Source of the DNA: Bacteroidota bacterium
GTDB lineage: Bacteria > Bacteroidota > Bacteroidia > B-17B0 > Aurantibacillaceae
Reading direction: 5' to 3'
Length of the DNA: 64,000 nt
Assembly: GCA_016711805.1 (NCBI GenBank)
Contig: JADJSH010000014.1
Span: forward strand, 124,001 to 188,000
The notes below the pieces were generated by a model. That model was not told the DNA's origin, made no database searches, and was given only the letters and a program-made list of their open reading frames with translations. Shown piece after piece: positions 26,779 to 35,371 of the stretch. A program made the position numbers and the translations under genes. Every line of letters begins with the position of its first letter. Position 1 is the first letter of the stretch.

Positions 26779-27329
26779 CTAGAGATTATCCATTATTCCA
26801 GATTCGAGGGGAGTCCATAATCCAATTGAGATATTAGCAGCTTTAAGGGCATCTCCTGTCCAAACATTGCAAGTTTTAAAAATAGAATAAGTGCCTTTTG
26901 CTTCAAAATAATTGTCATGATGCCCATAATTTGGATGAGGTTATTTTTATAATAAGTAACGTGCATGGCTGTGGAACCTAATCCAAACAAAGCGTTCGTT
27001 AAAGTCTTAGCTTTTAAATCAGCCATGGTTGGTGTATTTAAATAAAAACCTTTGTCTCCCCAACCAATAGAAACATATTGATAAGTTTCGTTAATATCTA
27101 AAAACCAAGTTTTATCTAAAAAAGAATCCCAATCATAAACATCTGTATTAATTGGCATTACAATGTCGGTATGCATACCGTTTGACTTAACATAAATAGT
27201 AATATTTTTTTGAGATTTAATAGCATTTGAATTTGTTTTAATTTTTGACAGAAGCCAAGCGCAGCAAAACCACAAGGCAATTAAAGAAATTAAGGAAATT
27301 AGAATAATTTTAATAATTTTCTTTACCAT
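26779..27329 (-). pseudogene. TIGR02117 (DUF2459) family protein, deleted and frameshifted
   Basis: The first 130 residues are a good TIGR02117 protein: an N-terminal membrane anchor, 'VKSNGMHTDIVMPI', 'YVSIGWGDKGFYLNTP' and 'FGLGSTAMHVTYY'. After 'KNNLIQ' the frame runs on to 26793 as non-family sequence. The family's C-terminal block is instead present in another frame: 'YGHHDNYFEAKGTYSIFKTC', then 'NVWTGDALKAANISIGLWTP', 'LESGIMDNL', ending with TAG at 26779-26781. The family normally has about 25-30 residues between 'HVTYY' and 'NYG.(N/H)D'; they are missing here. So a deletion near 26935-26955 removed that segment and shifted the frame. The resulting protein should be non-functional. Confidence 0.8.
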
Positions 27330-27367
27330 AACTCATTTTTGTATTTATTACAATTACAAAAAAAAGT

Positions 27368-27398
27368 AACCCTTTCTGTTTTTAAGAAAAAGGGTTAA
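27368..27398 (-). terminator. Intrinsic terminator of the beta-barrel/PD40 transcript
   Basis: TAACCCTTT / AAAGGGTTA stem of 9 bp with a 13-base loop, followed on the minus strand by a T-rich tract, 24 bases after the stop at 27422. Confidence 0.7.
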
Positions 27399-27421
27399 GT
27401 AAAAATAACTAGAAAAGTTTC

Positions 27422-28090
27422 TTAAAATAAATCAATACCAACCGTTAAGGAATTTTGCATAAACATGTCCATGTCCTTACCATAATTTACCTTATTATCA
27501 AGATTATCTTCGGTAAAGTATCCAAAACCTAAGTTATATCCAATATTGATACGATCAGAAATGTAATATTTAACGCCTACACCAGCATTTACGGAAAAAT
27601 AAACTCCTTCTCTTACACAATTCATTTTCATGATATCAATAATTCTATTAACGCCTACGCCCGCATAGATATATGGTTTAATTGCAGATTCTGAAGAAAG
27701 TAAATAACCATTTGCTAATTTATACTTACCATTAAACCCAAATGTTATTAAGCGAGAATTTAAGTTACCGTTACCTAAACGATTTCCGCAACCTGGGCAT
27801 CTTTCGCTAAAAGCAACTTCTTCATTCCTTTTGGCTTCCGATTGACAGTAACCATAATCGCCTATTGTACCTGAAACACCAACATCAAATGATTTATTTA
27901 AATAATATCCCGCATTTAGTAAGAAATTACCGTACCAAGCTTCATTTTTAAATGTAAATCCATTACCTAAATCTCCATTATACTTTTGAGAACCACCACC
28001 AAATGTTAAACCTAACTTATGGCTTTTAGATTGCGCTAAAAGCGACATCGTAAATATAATTAACCCTAGAGTGCAAATGTATTTTTTCAT
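27422..28090 (-). CDS. Outer-membrane beta-barrel protein (small porin-like)
   Basis: 222 aa with signal peptide (MKKYICTLGLIIFTMSLLAQ), then alternating amphipathic strands: 'HKLGLTFGGGSQKYNGDLG', 'WYGNFLLNAGYYL', 'FDVGVSGTIGDYGY', 'VNAGVGVKYYI', 'INIGYNLGFGYF', ending 'SLTVGIDLF' with a terminal Phe, as in 8-stranded OmpX/OmpW-type barrels. One extracellular loop has an unusual 'ERCPGCGNR' CxxC pair plus two other cysteines, possibly a disulfide or metal site. It follows the PD40/TPR gene by 18 bases and precedes a clear terminator, so the pair is one transcript. Function unknown. Confidence 0.75.
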   Translation of the reverse strand: MKKYICTLGLIIFTMSLLAQSKSHKLGLTFGGGSQKYNGDLGNGFTFKNEAWYGNFLLNAGYYLNKSFDVGVSGTIGDYGYCQSEAKRNEEVAFSERCPGCGNRLGNGNLNSRLITFGFNGKYKLANGYLLSSESAIKPYIYAGVGVNRIIDIMKMNCVREGVYFSVNAGVGVKYYISDRINIGYNLGFGYFTEDNLDNKVNYGKDMDMFMQNSLTVGIDLF

Positions 28091-28108
28091 ACAGTACTAA
28101 ATTAAAGA

Positions 28109-29719
28109 TTACTTATCCTTACTCATCATAATTTGTTTCTCTAATGAGAATGTATCTGATTTCCCAATTTTTAAGTCTGCTTTTTCTTCAGCCGTTTTAT
28201 AACCTTTTTTTACAACTTTAATTGTATAGGTCACATCTCCTTTTAAAGTAATAAAATATTCTCCGTTATCGTTAGTTACTGTAGTAGCAACAACCGCTCC
28301 TGCTGCATCTAAAATCTGCACATCAACAGATGCAATTCCACTACCTTCAAAACCATCACGAACTGTTCCTTTTAAAATACTTAAACCTGAATTCGTTTTC
28401 TTTTTACCATCTTTTTCTAAAATAGCGTAGTTTGATAAATCCGCTTTATAAATATCACTTTCGCCTAAACCACCTTTACGTTCGCTAGCAAAATAAGCAC
28501 TTTTGGCATCTGCACTCACTACTAAAGGTCCATCCTTATAAACTGTATTAATTGGAAAACCTAAGTTTACAGGCTTAGTCCATTTATCTCCTTCTAAAGT
28601 AGATTTAAAAATATCATAAGAACCCATAGAACCTTTTCCGTTTGAAGAAAAGAATAATGTTTTGCCATCTGGTGCTAAAAACGCTCCTACTTCGTCATAT
28701 TCCGAATTAATTTCAGGACCTAAGTTTACAGGTTTACCCCATTCAGTTTTGCTTAAACGCTTCACCATCCAAATATCTGCGCGACCGTATCCTCCTTTTC
28801 GTTCACTTATAAAATAGAGCGTTTTCCCATCTGGAGAAATACATGCTCCACCTTCCCAATAAGATGTGTTAATAGGTTTCCCTAAAGCTTCAGGAGTTTT
28901 CCATTTGTTATTTAATACTTTTGAAACAAACACATCTCCACCTCTAGATTCATTATCATTCACATCATTTTTATAAATAAAAATTTGTTTCCCATCTGGA
29001 GAGATAGATGTACAAGCATCATGAGCAGGTGTGTTTACATTACCTGGTACGTCCTCAGCCGTATTCCATTTCTTATTAACTGTATCCCATGTTGAAATAT
29101 AAATATCTTGAAAATATTTCCCGTCTCCCTCAACATCCATTGGAGAATCAGTTGTTTCAGGACGACGTGTATTAAACACTAATTTTTTACCATCAGCACT
29201 AATACAGGGTGATTGGTCATCATATTTCGAATTGATGGCCTCTCCTAAATTATCAATCTTCACCTCAAATGGCGATGCTGTATATTTTTTTGCATTATTA
29301 CAGTGAGCAATATAAACATCAACATCTTCAATTGCCGCTTCTTTCGATTTTGCAGCACCTTTATACATATTAAACTCAGCCAATGCCTCGTCAATCTTTT
29401 CATCTACTAAATAAATTTTACCCAATACTAAGTGAGTTTCAGGTTTTACATCTTTATTGGTCGCCACTGCTTTTTTTAAGGTTTCGGTAGCTTTATCATA
29501 CTTTTTCAATTCAAACTGACAGTAGCCAACATAATACAATACACCAGCATCTTCTGGATTTTTCAGCAAAACTTCGTTATAAATAGTTAAAGCACCAATA
29601 TACTGACCAGCATATAACTTTTGTTTAGCTAAAACCATTTTCACTTGATCGCCAGCGTCAATTGCGCTAACATTAGACAAAAAGGCAAAAAAACATAATG
29701 TTGTAATAAATTTCTTCAT
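28109..29719 (-). CDS. TPR / PD40 beta-propeller protein with carboxypeptidase-regulatory-like domain
   Basis: 536 aa, secreted (signal ending 'NVSAID'). Residues about 25-135 are TPR repeats ('AGQYIGALTIYNEVLLKNPE', 'KYDKATETLKKAV'). Residues 150-430 hold repeated PD40/WD40-like blades with the 'SPDGK' signature ('SADGKKLVFNTRR', 'SPDGKQIFIYKND', 'SPDGKTLYFISERKGGYG', 'APDGKTLFFSSNGKG'). Residues 445-525 form a CarboxypepD_reg-like domain ('LKGTVRDGFEGSGIASVDV', 'GEYFITL'). This is the usual Bacteroidota PorE/OmpA-associated architecture but lacks the C-terminal OmpA peptidoglycan-binding domain. Likely periplasmic or surface; function not established. Operon head for the beta-barrel gene. 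Confidence 0.83.
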   Translation of the reverse strand: MKKFITTLCFFAFLSNVSAIDAGDQVKMVLAKQKLYAGQYIGALTIYNEVLLKNPEDAGVLYYVGYCQFELKKYDKATETLKKAVATNKDVKPETHLVLGKIYLVDEKIDEALAEFNMYKGAAKSKEAAIEDVDVYIAHCNNAKKYTASPFEVKIDNLGEAINSKYDDQSPCISADGKKLVFNTRRPETTDSPMDVEGDGKYFQDIYISTWDTVNKKWNTAEDVPGNVNTPAHDACTSISPDGKQIFIYKNDVNDNESRGGDVFVSKVLNNKWKTPEALGKPINTSYWEGGACISPDGKTLYFISERKGGYGRADIWMVKRLSKTEWGKPVNLGPEINSEYDEVGAFLAPDGKTLFFSSNGKGSMGSYDIFKSTLEGDKWTKPVNLGFPINTVYKDGPLVVSADAKSAYFASERKGGLGESDIYKADLSNYAILEKDGKKKTNSGLSILKGTVRDGFEGSGIASVDVQILDAAGAVVATTVTNDNGEYFITLKGDVTYTIKVVKKGYKTAEEKADLKIGKSDTFSLEKQIMMSKDK

Positions 29720-29832
29720 TTCAATTAGGTATAAATATAATTTCTCGTTTATAAATATATAAAAAAGGATTGAAATGAAGATTATTTGTGTAAAAAATGC
29801 ATCAGTTTCTTAATAATCTGTACTTTTAAGGC

Positions 29833-30708
29833 ATGAGTTCTATTGGATTTTACATAAGCCTACCCTTACTATATCTCATTTCTATACTTCCATTCCCCCT
29901 ATTTTATTTGGTATCAGATGGCGTATTTTTTTTATTGTATAGAGTTATTGGATATCGTAAAAAAGTGGTTTATGAGAATTTAAAGAAATCGTTTCCAGAA
30001 AAAAACCATGAAGAACTAAAAGCCATAGAAAAAAAGTTTTACAAGTACCTATGTGACTTATTTTTGGAAACCTTAAAAACATTAACCATTTCGAAAGAAG
30101 AAGCTATTAAACGCTGCTCCTTTAACGAAAACACCAAAACTATATTTAAGCAATTATATGACGAAAAAAAATCGTGTATTTTAGTGATGGGACATTATGG
30201 AAATTGGGAATGGGCAGGCAATTCTTTTAGCTTAATTAATCCACAACAATTATACGTTATCTACCATCCTTTATCTAACAAACATTTTGACAAATTGATG
30301 TATAAGATGCGTTCGCGCTTTGGTACAAAGTTGTATGCGATGAAAGATACAATGCGTGAAATGGTAAGAAATCGCCATGAAATAAATGCTACCGCTTTTA
30401 TAGCCGATCAAACGCCTTCGCCAGAAGGTGCTTATTGGACCACCTTTTTAAATCAAGACACTCCTGTGTTTTGGGGTACCGAAAAAATTGCACAAAAATT
30501 AGGATATCCTGTAGTTTATGTGACAGTTAATAGAATTAAAAGAGGCTATTACCAAGTTAATACCGAATATTTAGTAACCGACCCTAAAAACACTAAAGAA
30601 GGAGAAATATCTGAACTACATACTAAAAAGCTAGAAAAAGATATTATTGCCCAACCTGAAATTTGGCTTTGGAGCCACAGAAGGTGGAAATATAAAAGAA
30701 ATAAATAA
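29833..30708 (+). CDS. Lysophospholipid/Kdo2-lipid A acyltransferase (LpxL/HtrB-like)
   Basis: 291 aa, the family's normal length. An N-terminal membrane helix is followed by the acyltransferase HxxxxxE-type motif in 'VMGHYGNWEWAGNSF' (His about 117), a substrate block 'YHPLSNKHFDKLMYKMRSRFG', and the late family block 'ADQTPSPEGAYWTTFLNQDTP'. It ends in 'EIWLWSHRRWKYKR', the usual LpxL terminus. Role: late acylation of lipid A at the inner-membrane face. It is divergent from the PD40 gene, with 113 bases between. A TACTTTTA -7-like box at 29821-29828 lies only four bases before the ATG, so the mRNA may have almost no leader. Confidence 0.9.
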   Translation: MSSIGFYISLPLLYLISILPFPLFYLVSDGVFFLLYRVIGYRKKVVYENLKKSFPEKNHEELKAIEKKFYKYLCDLFLETLKTLTISKEEAIKRCSFNENTKTIFKQLYDEKKSCILVMGHYGNWEWAGNSFSLINPQQLYVIYHPLSNKHFDKLMYKMRSRFGTKLYAMKDTMREMVRNRHEINATAFIADQTPSPEGAYWTTFLNQDTPVFWGTEKIAQKLGYPVVYVTVNRIKRGYYQVNTEYLVTDPKNTKEGEISELHTKKLEKDIIAQPEIWLWSHRRWKYKRNK

Positions 30709-30752
30709 ACAGATATAAATAAAAAATACTAGTTTAGCTCCAAAATCAACTT

Positions 30753-31022
30753 ATGCTTAAAAAATCTATTGTACTGACCCTTGCGATTACTAGCTTTTGT
30801 TTCGTATCGTGCAAAAAAGAAAGATCTTGCCTTTGCTCAACATCTTTTACAGCAACTGGCTACTCGCCTTACACAGTTTCAACAACAGAAAAAATAGATT
30901 CGAAAACCACTAAAAAAACGGCTGAACGTATCTGCGCTCAAACCGAAAAACAATTAGGTAAAAACCATACGGATTACATCTCTGGAAACGAAAAAGTTTC
31001 GGTAAGCTGTGCACTAAAATAA
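30753..31022 (+). CDS. Small Cys-rich lipoprotein, copy 1
   Basis: 89 aa. Signal with lipobox 'CFVSCK' gives a lipidated cysteine at about residue 20, followed by 'ERSCLCSTSFTATGYSPY', a 'KIDSKTTKKTAERIC' helix and a final 'VSVSCALK'. The same layout (SCxC, GYxPY, KIDxxxTKKxAxxIC, CAL/CSI) occurs in the next gene, so the two are tandem paralogues. The four conserved cysteines outside the lipobox may form two disulfides in the periplasm. I do not recognise a function. It starts 44 bases after the acyltransferase gene. Confidence 0.75.
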   Translation: MLKKSIVLTLAITSFCFVSCKKERSCLCSTSFTATGYSPYTVSTTEKIDSKTTKKTAERICAQTEKQLGKNHTDYISGNEKVSVSCALK

Positions 31023-31027
31023 ATAAT

Positions 31028-31303
31028 ATGAAAAAACTCATACTTCTTCCCTTCTTGACTTTAATTTTTGTTTCAAGTTCTTGTCGAAAAAATTATTCTT
31101 GTACTTGTACAACTAATTTAACTGAACCGGGCTACGTTCCATACCAAACAGCTACAGTACAAAAAATAGATGGAAATGTAACAAAGAAAAAAGCAACGAA
31201 AATATGCACTAATACCGCAATACAAATGGAAGCTAACACTCGTTTAATATTTAATGATGATGTTAAAGTTGAAACCAGTTGCTCCATTCAAGAAAATCAA
31301 TAG
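31028..31303 (+). CDS. Small Cys-rich lipoprotein, copy 2
   Basis: 91 aa, five bases after its paralogue and clearly derived from the same ancestor: lipobox 'VSSSCR', 'NYSCTCTTNLTEPGYVPY', 'KIDGNVTKKKATKICTNTA' and 'KVETSCSIQ'. Sequence between the cysteines has diverged much more than the cysteine positions, which suggests an old duplication kept under selection for the fold. It ends 17 bases before a strong terminator shared with the convergent T9SS gene. Function unknown. Confidence 0.75.
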   Translation: MKKLILLPFLTLIFVSSSCRKNYSCTCTTNLTEPGYVPYQTATVQKIDGNVTKKKATKICTNTAIQMEANTRLIFNDDVKVETSCSIQENQ

Positions 31304-31320
31304 ATTTGTTCTAAAAACTT

Positions 31321-31354
31321 AAAAAGCCCTAATCCACTTAGATTAGGGCTTTTT
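31321..31354. terminator. Bidirectional intrinsic terminator
   Basis: Perfect 14-bp stem (AAAAAGCCCTAATC / GATTAGGGCTTTTT) with a six-base loop, between the rightward lipoprotein pair and the leftward T9SS cargo gene. Confidence 0.93.
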
Positions 31355-31383
31355 ATTTACCCTATATCAAATACAAATAATGA

Positions 31384-33087
31384 CTATTGTTTAATGAATT
31401 TTTTAACGGAATATTTACCGTTTGATTCAACTTTTACAAAATAAACTCCTGACACCAAATCGCTCACATTAAAAACAACTTCATCCAAACTATTAATTTC
31501 TTTTGACAATAATTCTTTTCCAAGCAAATCAAATACGGAAATATGCGTCGCTAAATTTGTTGATTGATTAAATAAAATTTTAAGTTCAGACAAAACAGGA
31601 TTTGGAAACAAATTAAAGTTTTGCTGCTTATCTAACTCTTCAACTGATATGGCTGTGCAATTAGGAGGATTGTTATTATAACTGAAGTTTTTAAGAAACT
31701 GCATTTCCATTTTTAATTTTGCGCGTGGATTATTAGCTGCTGTATAATCAAACGAAGTACAATGAACAAACTCAATTTCCTGAACATCATGACTATTCAA
31801 ATTAAAGGGTCCAATGCCAATCATATATCTTCTGTCGCCTGGCGTGCCTATTTCTGACCAATTAGAAGCGCCGCAAGCTCCATTTGTATAGGTTGTTCCC
31901 GGATACATGAATGGAGTTTGGACTGTACCGCCATAACCATTACCCCCGCATGTAAATGGTGTATTATCTCTCCAATATCCCGACATGTAATTATAATACT
32001 GAGCTGCGCTGTTAGGGTCTGTTGTATTCAGAGGAACGCCAGTCAAATTGTTATTAAAATAAGTAAATCGGGATAATAATTGCTGTTCGCAAGGCTCATC
32101 AATAATGCCATTATTGTTATTATCTATTCCATCTGTTGGCATTAAAGGACCTCTTAAAACTTGATAACCTGCTGCCGGGACCAATGCTCCATATCCACTC
32201 GTTCCTGAAATTGTCTCATCATTAGCATCAGCATTATAAGCGTAACCATAATTTCCTGACACATCGCAACCAATATAATCATCACCATAATAACCTAAAT
32301 CAACATCAGTCCATAAGGTTGTATAGACATCATGATAATTCATACTACTGCGATTAATGATTTTATAATTATAAAAAGTAGCTTTACTCAAAAAAGAATT
32401 TTGACTTGCTAATGCACTATTTCCATAAGCGTATGCAGTGGCATGAATCTCTACTTTTAAAGGTAGTCCACCAGAACCATGAACCATATTATCATTAAAA
32501 ATAAAATACAAACTTTGGTCTCCTTTTATGATAGGATAATCGCCACCTGCTAAAGGATCATAAATACTATTTTGATTCACGTCTACAAAAGGTGCCATGT
32601 TTTTTGTTTTAGCTCCTGTGCCCTGAGCCGGCCAAGATAACAAGTCTGCTACTGGTGTATAAGTACCATTTTGTACATTGCCATTATTAAAATTTGTAAT
32701 AAATGTATTGATGTCCGATTGATTCAATTTCCAAATTTTATCATATTGGTTGGATGTTGTTGCTGAAATAGATGCATTAGTAGTGTCTAAAGGTCCAGGC
32801 CAAAAATCAACACCACCTGATTGTGTTTGACGATAAGTTTGAGCGGCTACATGTAACTGATTGCCTGCATCAATTCCTCCAATCCATAAACCAGTAGCAA
32901 AATCAGAATGTGCCCCACTTCCTACAGGTACTTCATAAGATGCATTTCCTGTATTCATATTCCAGTGCATGTCGCCTCTATTGTAAACACCTGCTTTTAC
33001 TTGGTTTATATCTAAAAATTTAAGTGGATTTTGCGCAAAAGCGGTAACGCAAAAACACATAACAGAAAATGGCATTAAAGTTTTCAT
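31384..33087 (-). CDS. Secreted protein with T9SS type A sorting domain
   Basis: 567 aa, signal peptide ending 'VTAFAQ'. The body (about 25-480) has no domain I can name; it contains 'GLWIGGIDAGNQLHVAAQTY', a calcium-type 'DNNNNGIIDEPCE' and a 'DVNQNSIYDPLAGGDYP' repeat-like acidic loop of the kind found near dockerin or EF-hand-like sites. The C-terminus is a type A sorting domain: 'FNLFPNPVLSELKI', 'VFDLLGKELL', 'VSGVYFVKVESNGK', 'VKKFIKQ'. Exported by T9SS and surface-attached or released. Stand-alone leftward gene. Confidence 0.82.
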   Translation of the reverse strand: MKTLMPFSVMCFCVTAFAQNPLKFLDINQVKAGVYNRGDMHWNMNTGNASYEVPVGSGAHSDFATGLWIGGIDAGNQLHVAAQTYRQTQSGGVDFWPGPLDTTNASISATTSNQYDKIWKLNQSDINTFITNFNNGNVQNGTYTPVADLLSWPAQGTGAKTKNMAPFVDVNQNSIYDPLAGGDYPIIKGDQSLYFIFNDNMVHGSGGLPLKVEIHATAYAYGNSALASQNSFLSKATFYNYKIINRSSMNYHDVYTTLWTDVDLGYYGDDYIGCDVSGNYGYAYNADANDETISGTSGYGALVPAAGYQVLRGPLMPTDGIDNNNNGIIDEPCEQQLLSRFTYFNNNLTGVPLNTTDPNSAAQYYNYMSGYWRDNTPFTCGGNGYGGTVQTPFMYPGTTYTNGACGASNWSEIGTPGDRRYMIGIGPFNLNSHDVQEIEFVHCTSFDYTAANNPRAKLKMEMQFLKNFSYNNNPPNCTAISVEELDKQQNFNLFPNPVLSELKILFNQSTNLATHISVFDLLGKELLSKEINSLDEVVFNVSDLVSGVYFVKVESNGKYSVKKFIKQ

Positions 33088-33143
33088 AACTTGTGATTTA
33101 ATTGATTCCTAAATCAAAAGTAGATACGTGAACTCATAAAAAA

Positions 33144-33174
33144 AGCCCAAACTAACAAATGCGTAGTTTGGACT
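33144..33174 (-). terminator. Intrinsic terminator of the ferritin gene
   Basis: Stem AGcCCAAACTA / TAGTTTGGaCT (10 of 11 pairs) with a nine-base loop, followed on the minus strand by a run of seven T. It lies about 35 bases after the ferritin stop. Confidence 0.8.
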
Positions 33175-33207
33175 AATAGATGAGCGGTTTTGAAGGATAA
33201 CTGAAAA

Positions 33208-33741
33208 TTATTCCTTTTCAACTCCTGTTGGAGAAAGGCCTAAAGCTTTACGCTCTTCATTCTTTTTAAAAGTTTTATTTAAGTAATATAAATTTTTCTC
33301 ATCGCAACCAACGCGCTTAATCATGTCGATTAATTCATTCACTCCTTTTTCAGATTGTTGTTGCTCTAATACAAATGCTTCTAAAAATTTGAAAGTTGCA
33401 AAATCATTTTCTTCATAAGCTAACTTTGCTAACTTATTTATGGCAACTGTTACTTCATGCTCTAAATCAAACACATAATGAAACACATCCAATAATGTTT
33501 TTAATTTAACCGTGGTGTCTTTTAATGGTTTAATATGTGCAGAGCCTCCATACGTATTGATATACTTATAAATTTCTAACATATGGTCGCGCTCATCGTT
33601 ACTAGCAGCGTAAAAATATTCAGCAATACCATCTAAACTTTTTTCTTCGCACCAAGTTGCTAAAGTTAAATATGCGTTAGAAGCATAGGCTTCTTTTTGA
33701 ATTTGCTCATTTAAAGCATTTTTTATTTTATTTGATAACAT
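33208..33741 (-). CDS. ftnA: Ferritin (non-heme iron storage)
   Basis: 177 aa, four-helix-bundle ferritin. Ferroxidase ligands can be seen: Glu in 'LNEQIQKEAYASNAYL', the 'ASNDERDHMLEIYKYI' helix (Glu and His pair) and 'DLEHEVTVAINKL', with 'FVLEQQQSEKGVNELI' on the fourth helix. No heme-binding Met as in bacterioferritin. Stores iron as ferric mineral in a 24-mer. Stand-alone, divergent from the 33860 gene, with its own terminator. Regulation by iron is likely for the family, but no Fur box was identified. Confidence 0.92.
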   Translation of the reverse strand: MLSNKIKNALNEQIQKEAYASNAYLTLATWCEEKSLDGIAEYFYAASNDERDHMLEIYKYINTYGGSAHIKPLKDTTVKLKTLLDVFHYVFDLEHEVTVAINKLAKLAYEENDFATFKFLEAFVLEQQQSEKGVNELIDMIKRVGCDEKNLYYLNKTFKKNEERKALGLSPTGVEKE

Positions 33742-33859
33742 GTTTTTTCGGATTAAAATTTGTTGTACAATATTACGATTTTAAAACATAAATTTTTAAC
33801 AGACTCTAAAATAAATAATAAATTTATGGAATACTAAAGTCCTTTCGTCTTATATACAA

Positions 33860-35191
33860 ATGAACGCATTGAGAACATATTATTTTTTAATCCTATTAGG
33901 AATAGTTGCTTCGCTAAATGCACAAAACATCACTGTATATGGCAAAGTCACAGATAATGCTACTAGTAAATCCTTGCCTTTTGTATCGGTTCAAATACAA
34001 AATTCTAACTATGGAGCCAATACCAATAAAAATGGTTCTTTCAGCATTAGTGTTCCCACCAAAAAACATTTATCTGTTTTGTTTAAACTCTTGGGTTATA
34101 CAAACCGAGTTAAAGAATTGGATATTGAAGAAGGACAAGATTCCATCCTTATTAATGTATCTCTTTCTCAATCTTATCTATCGTTAGATACTTTTACGGT
34201 TTACGGCAAAGTAAAACCCGATACTTTAGTTGGCGCACCCGACTATAGCATTTTTGATTTTGATTTTTATGAAGATAAATACATTCTACTCACAGCCGAA
34301 AAAACTTTAGAAAAAGCGCAACTCAAATTAGCGGATGCCAATGGCAAAATATTAACTACTTATTTTGTCCCAAAGGAAGGTGGTGAAGCCAAAGAGTTTT
34401 ACCGCGATTATTTAGGTTATACCAATTTGGTTTGTAAAAATTATATCTATCGCATCAATATGTATCATGATCGATTTTTATTAATTCCCTTAAAAGTAGA
34501 AGACGTTAACGCCTATATAAAACCAATTATTGATACCGTAAATGGCAAACTTATTTTTACCGACTATTGGAAAGAATATCCTTTGTTTAACTACCTAAGT
34601 TATAACGAAACCGATAGTACCAAAAAGCAACTCTTAACTATTGAAGATAAAGAATTGATGCATGCATATAATTTTGAATACTATTCACTAAAGCCAAAGG
34701 ATAAATTAGAAGCGCGAAGAATTGCTATGGATTTAAAAATGGATAAACACGTGGTAGCATCATTAATGAGTGGGTTTACTAGAAGCATGTTTTACGAGCC
34801 TTTATTTGCACCACTTTATATTATTAAAGATACCATTTGTGTGTTTGACCATTATAAAGATAAACTTTACCATTTAGACAAAAACGGTGTTAAAATAGAT
34901 TCTATCTCTATTAACTATAATCATCCAAAAAACTGGAAGGAATGGAAAAACAAAATGCTAAAAGATGACATAGAGAATTTAATTTATGCGGTGTATGATA
35001 AAAACGGACATAAATACATTAAACAAATTAGCACACAAACCGGGAAAGAACTAGGAAAATACACCTTGCAATTTCATAGTGCTGATAAATTGAAAATACA
35101 TAATGGTTATGTTTACTATATCTACCGCCCGTATGAAAGTACACAAGAAAAGTTTTTTTATAGAGAGTTGATTACTTTGGATAGAAATTGA
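33860..35191 (+). CDS. Carboxypeptidase-regulatory-like N-domain protein, uncharacterised
   Basis: 443 aa, signal peptide ending 'SLNAQ'. Residues 22-110 are a CarbopepD_reg_2-type sandwich ('VYGKVTDNATSKSLPFVSV', 'NGSFSISVPTKKHLSVLF', 'LGYTNRVKELDI'). The remaining 330 residues look like a beta-propeller or beta-rich sensor ('YSIFDFDFYEDKYILLTAEK', 'LQFHSADKLKIHNGYVYYIY'), a form seen in many uncharacterised Bacteroidota proteins. There is no TonB-receptor barrel. Function unknown. Monocistronic: a repeat element follows it. Confidence 0.7.
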   Translation: MNALRTYYFLILLGIVASLNAQNITVYGKVTDNATSKSLPFVSVQIQNSNYGANTNKNGSFSISVPTKKHLSVLFKLLGYTNRVKELDIEEGQDSILINVSLSQSYLSLDTFTVYGKVKPDTLVGAPDYSIFDFDFYEDKYILLTAEKTLEKAQLKLADANGKILTTYFVPKEGGEAKEFYRDYLGYTNLVCKNYIYRINMYHDRFLLIPLKVEDVNAYIKPIIDTVNGKLIFTDYWKEYPLFNYLSYNETDSTKKQLLTIEDKELMHAYNFEYYSLKPKDKLEARRIAMDLKMDKHVVASLMSGFTRSMFYEPLFAPLYIIKDTICVFDHYKDKLYHLDKNGVKIDSISINYNHPKNWKEWKNKMLKDDIENLIYAVYDKNGHKYIKQISTQTGKELGKYTLQFHSADKLKIHNGYVYYIYRPYESTQEKFFYRELITLDRN

Positions 35192-35201
35192 GTTTTGATT
35201 A

Positions 35202-35304
35202 GGAACACGGATTTGACTGATTAAACAGATAAACACGGATAAATTTTGTGTTACTTTATTAAAAAATCAGCGTGAATCGATTCCATCCGTTTTATCCGTG
35301 TTCC
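35202..35304. repeat. Intergenic palindromic repeat element with 11-bp terminal inverted repeats
   Basis: About 103 bases bounded by perfect inverted repeats GGAACACGGAT (35202-35212) and ATCCGTGTTCC (35294-35304). Inside are further ACACGGAT and ATCCGT units. It encodes nothing and lies 10 bases after the stop of the 33860 gene. From memory, sequences of the type 'AACACGGAT..ACGGATAAACACGGAT' recur between genes in many Bacteroidota genomes; only a genome-wide search would show that here. It occupies most of the 180-base gap to the sensor kinase gene. Confidence 0.75.
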
Positions 35305-35371
35305 AATTGTTAACATTGTAATAGTTTTTTTATTGAGTTTTTATTCGCATTTTCGTTACGCCGATTAAGCT

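Noticed and set aside
35202..35304. Insertion sequence.
   Set aside because: No transposase frame fits in 103 bases and no target duplication is evident; it is better called a palindromic repeat.
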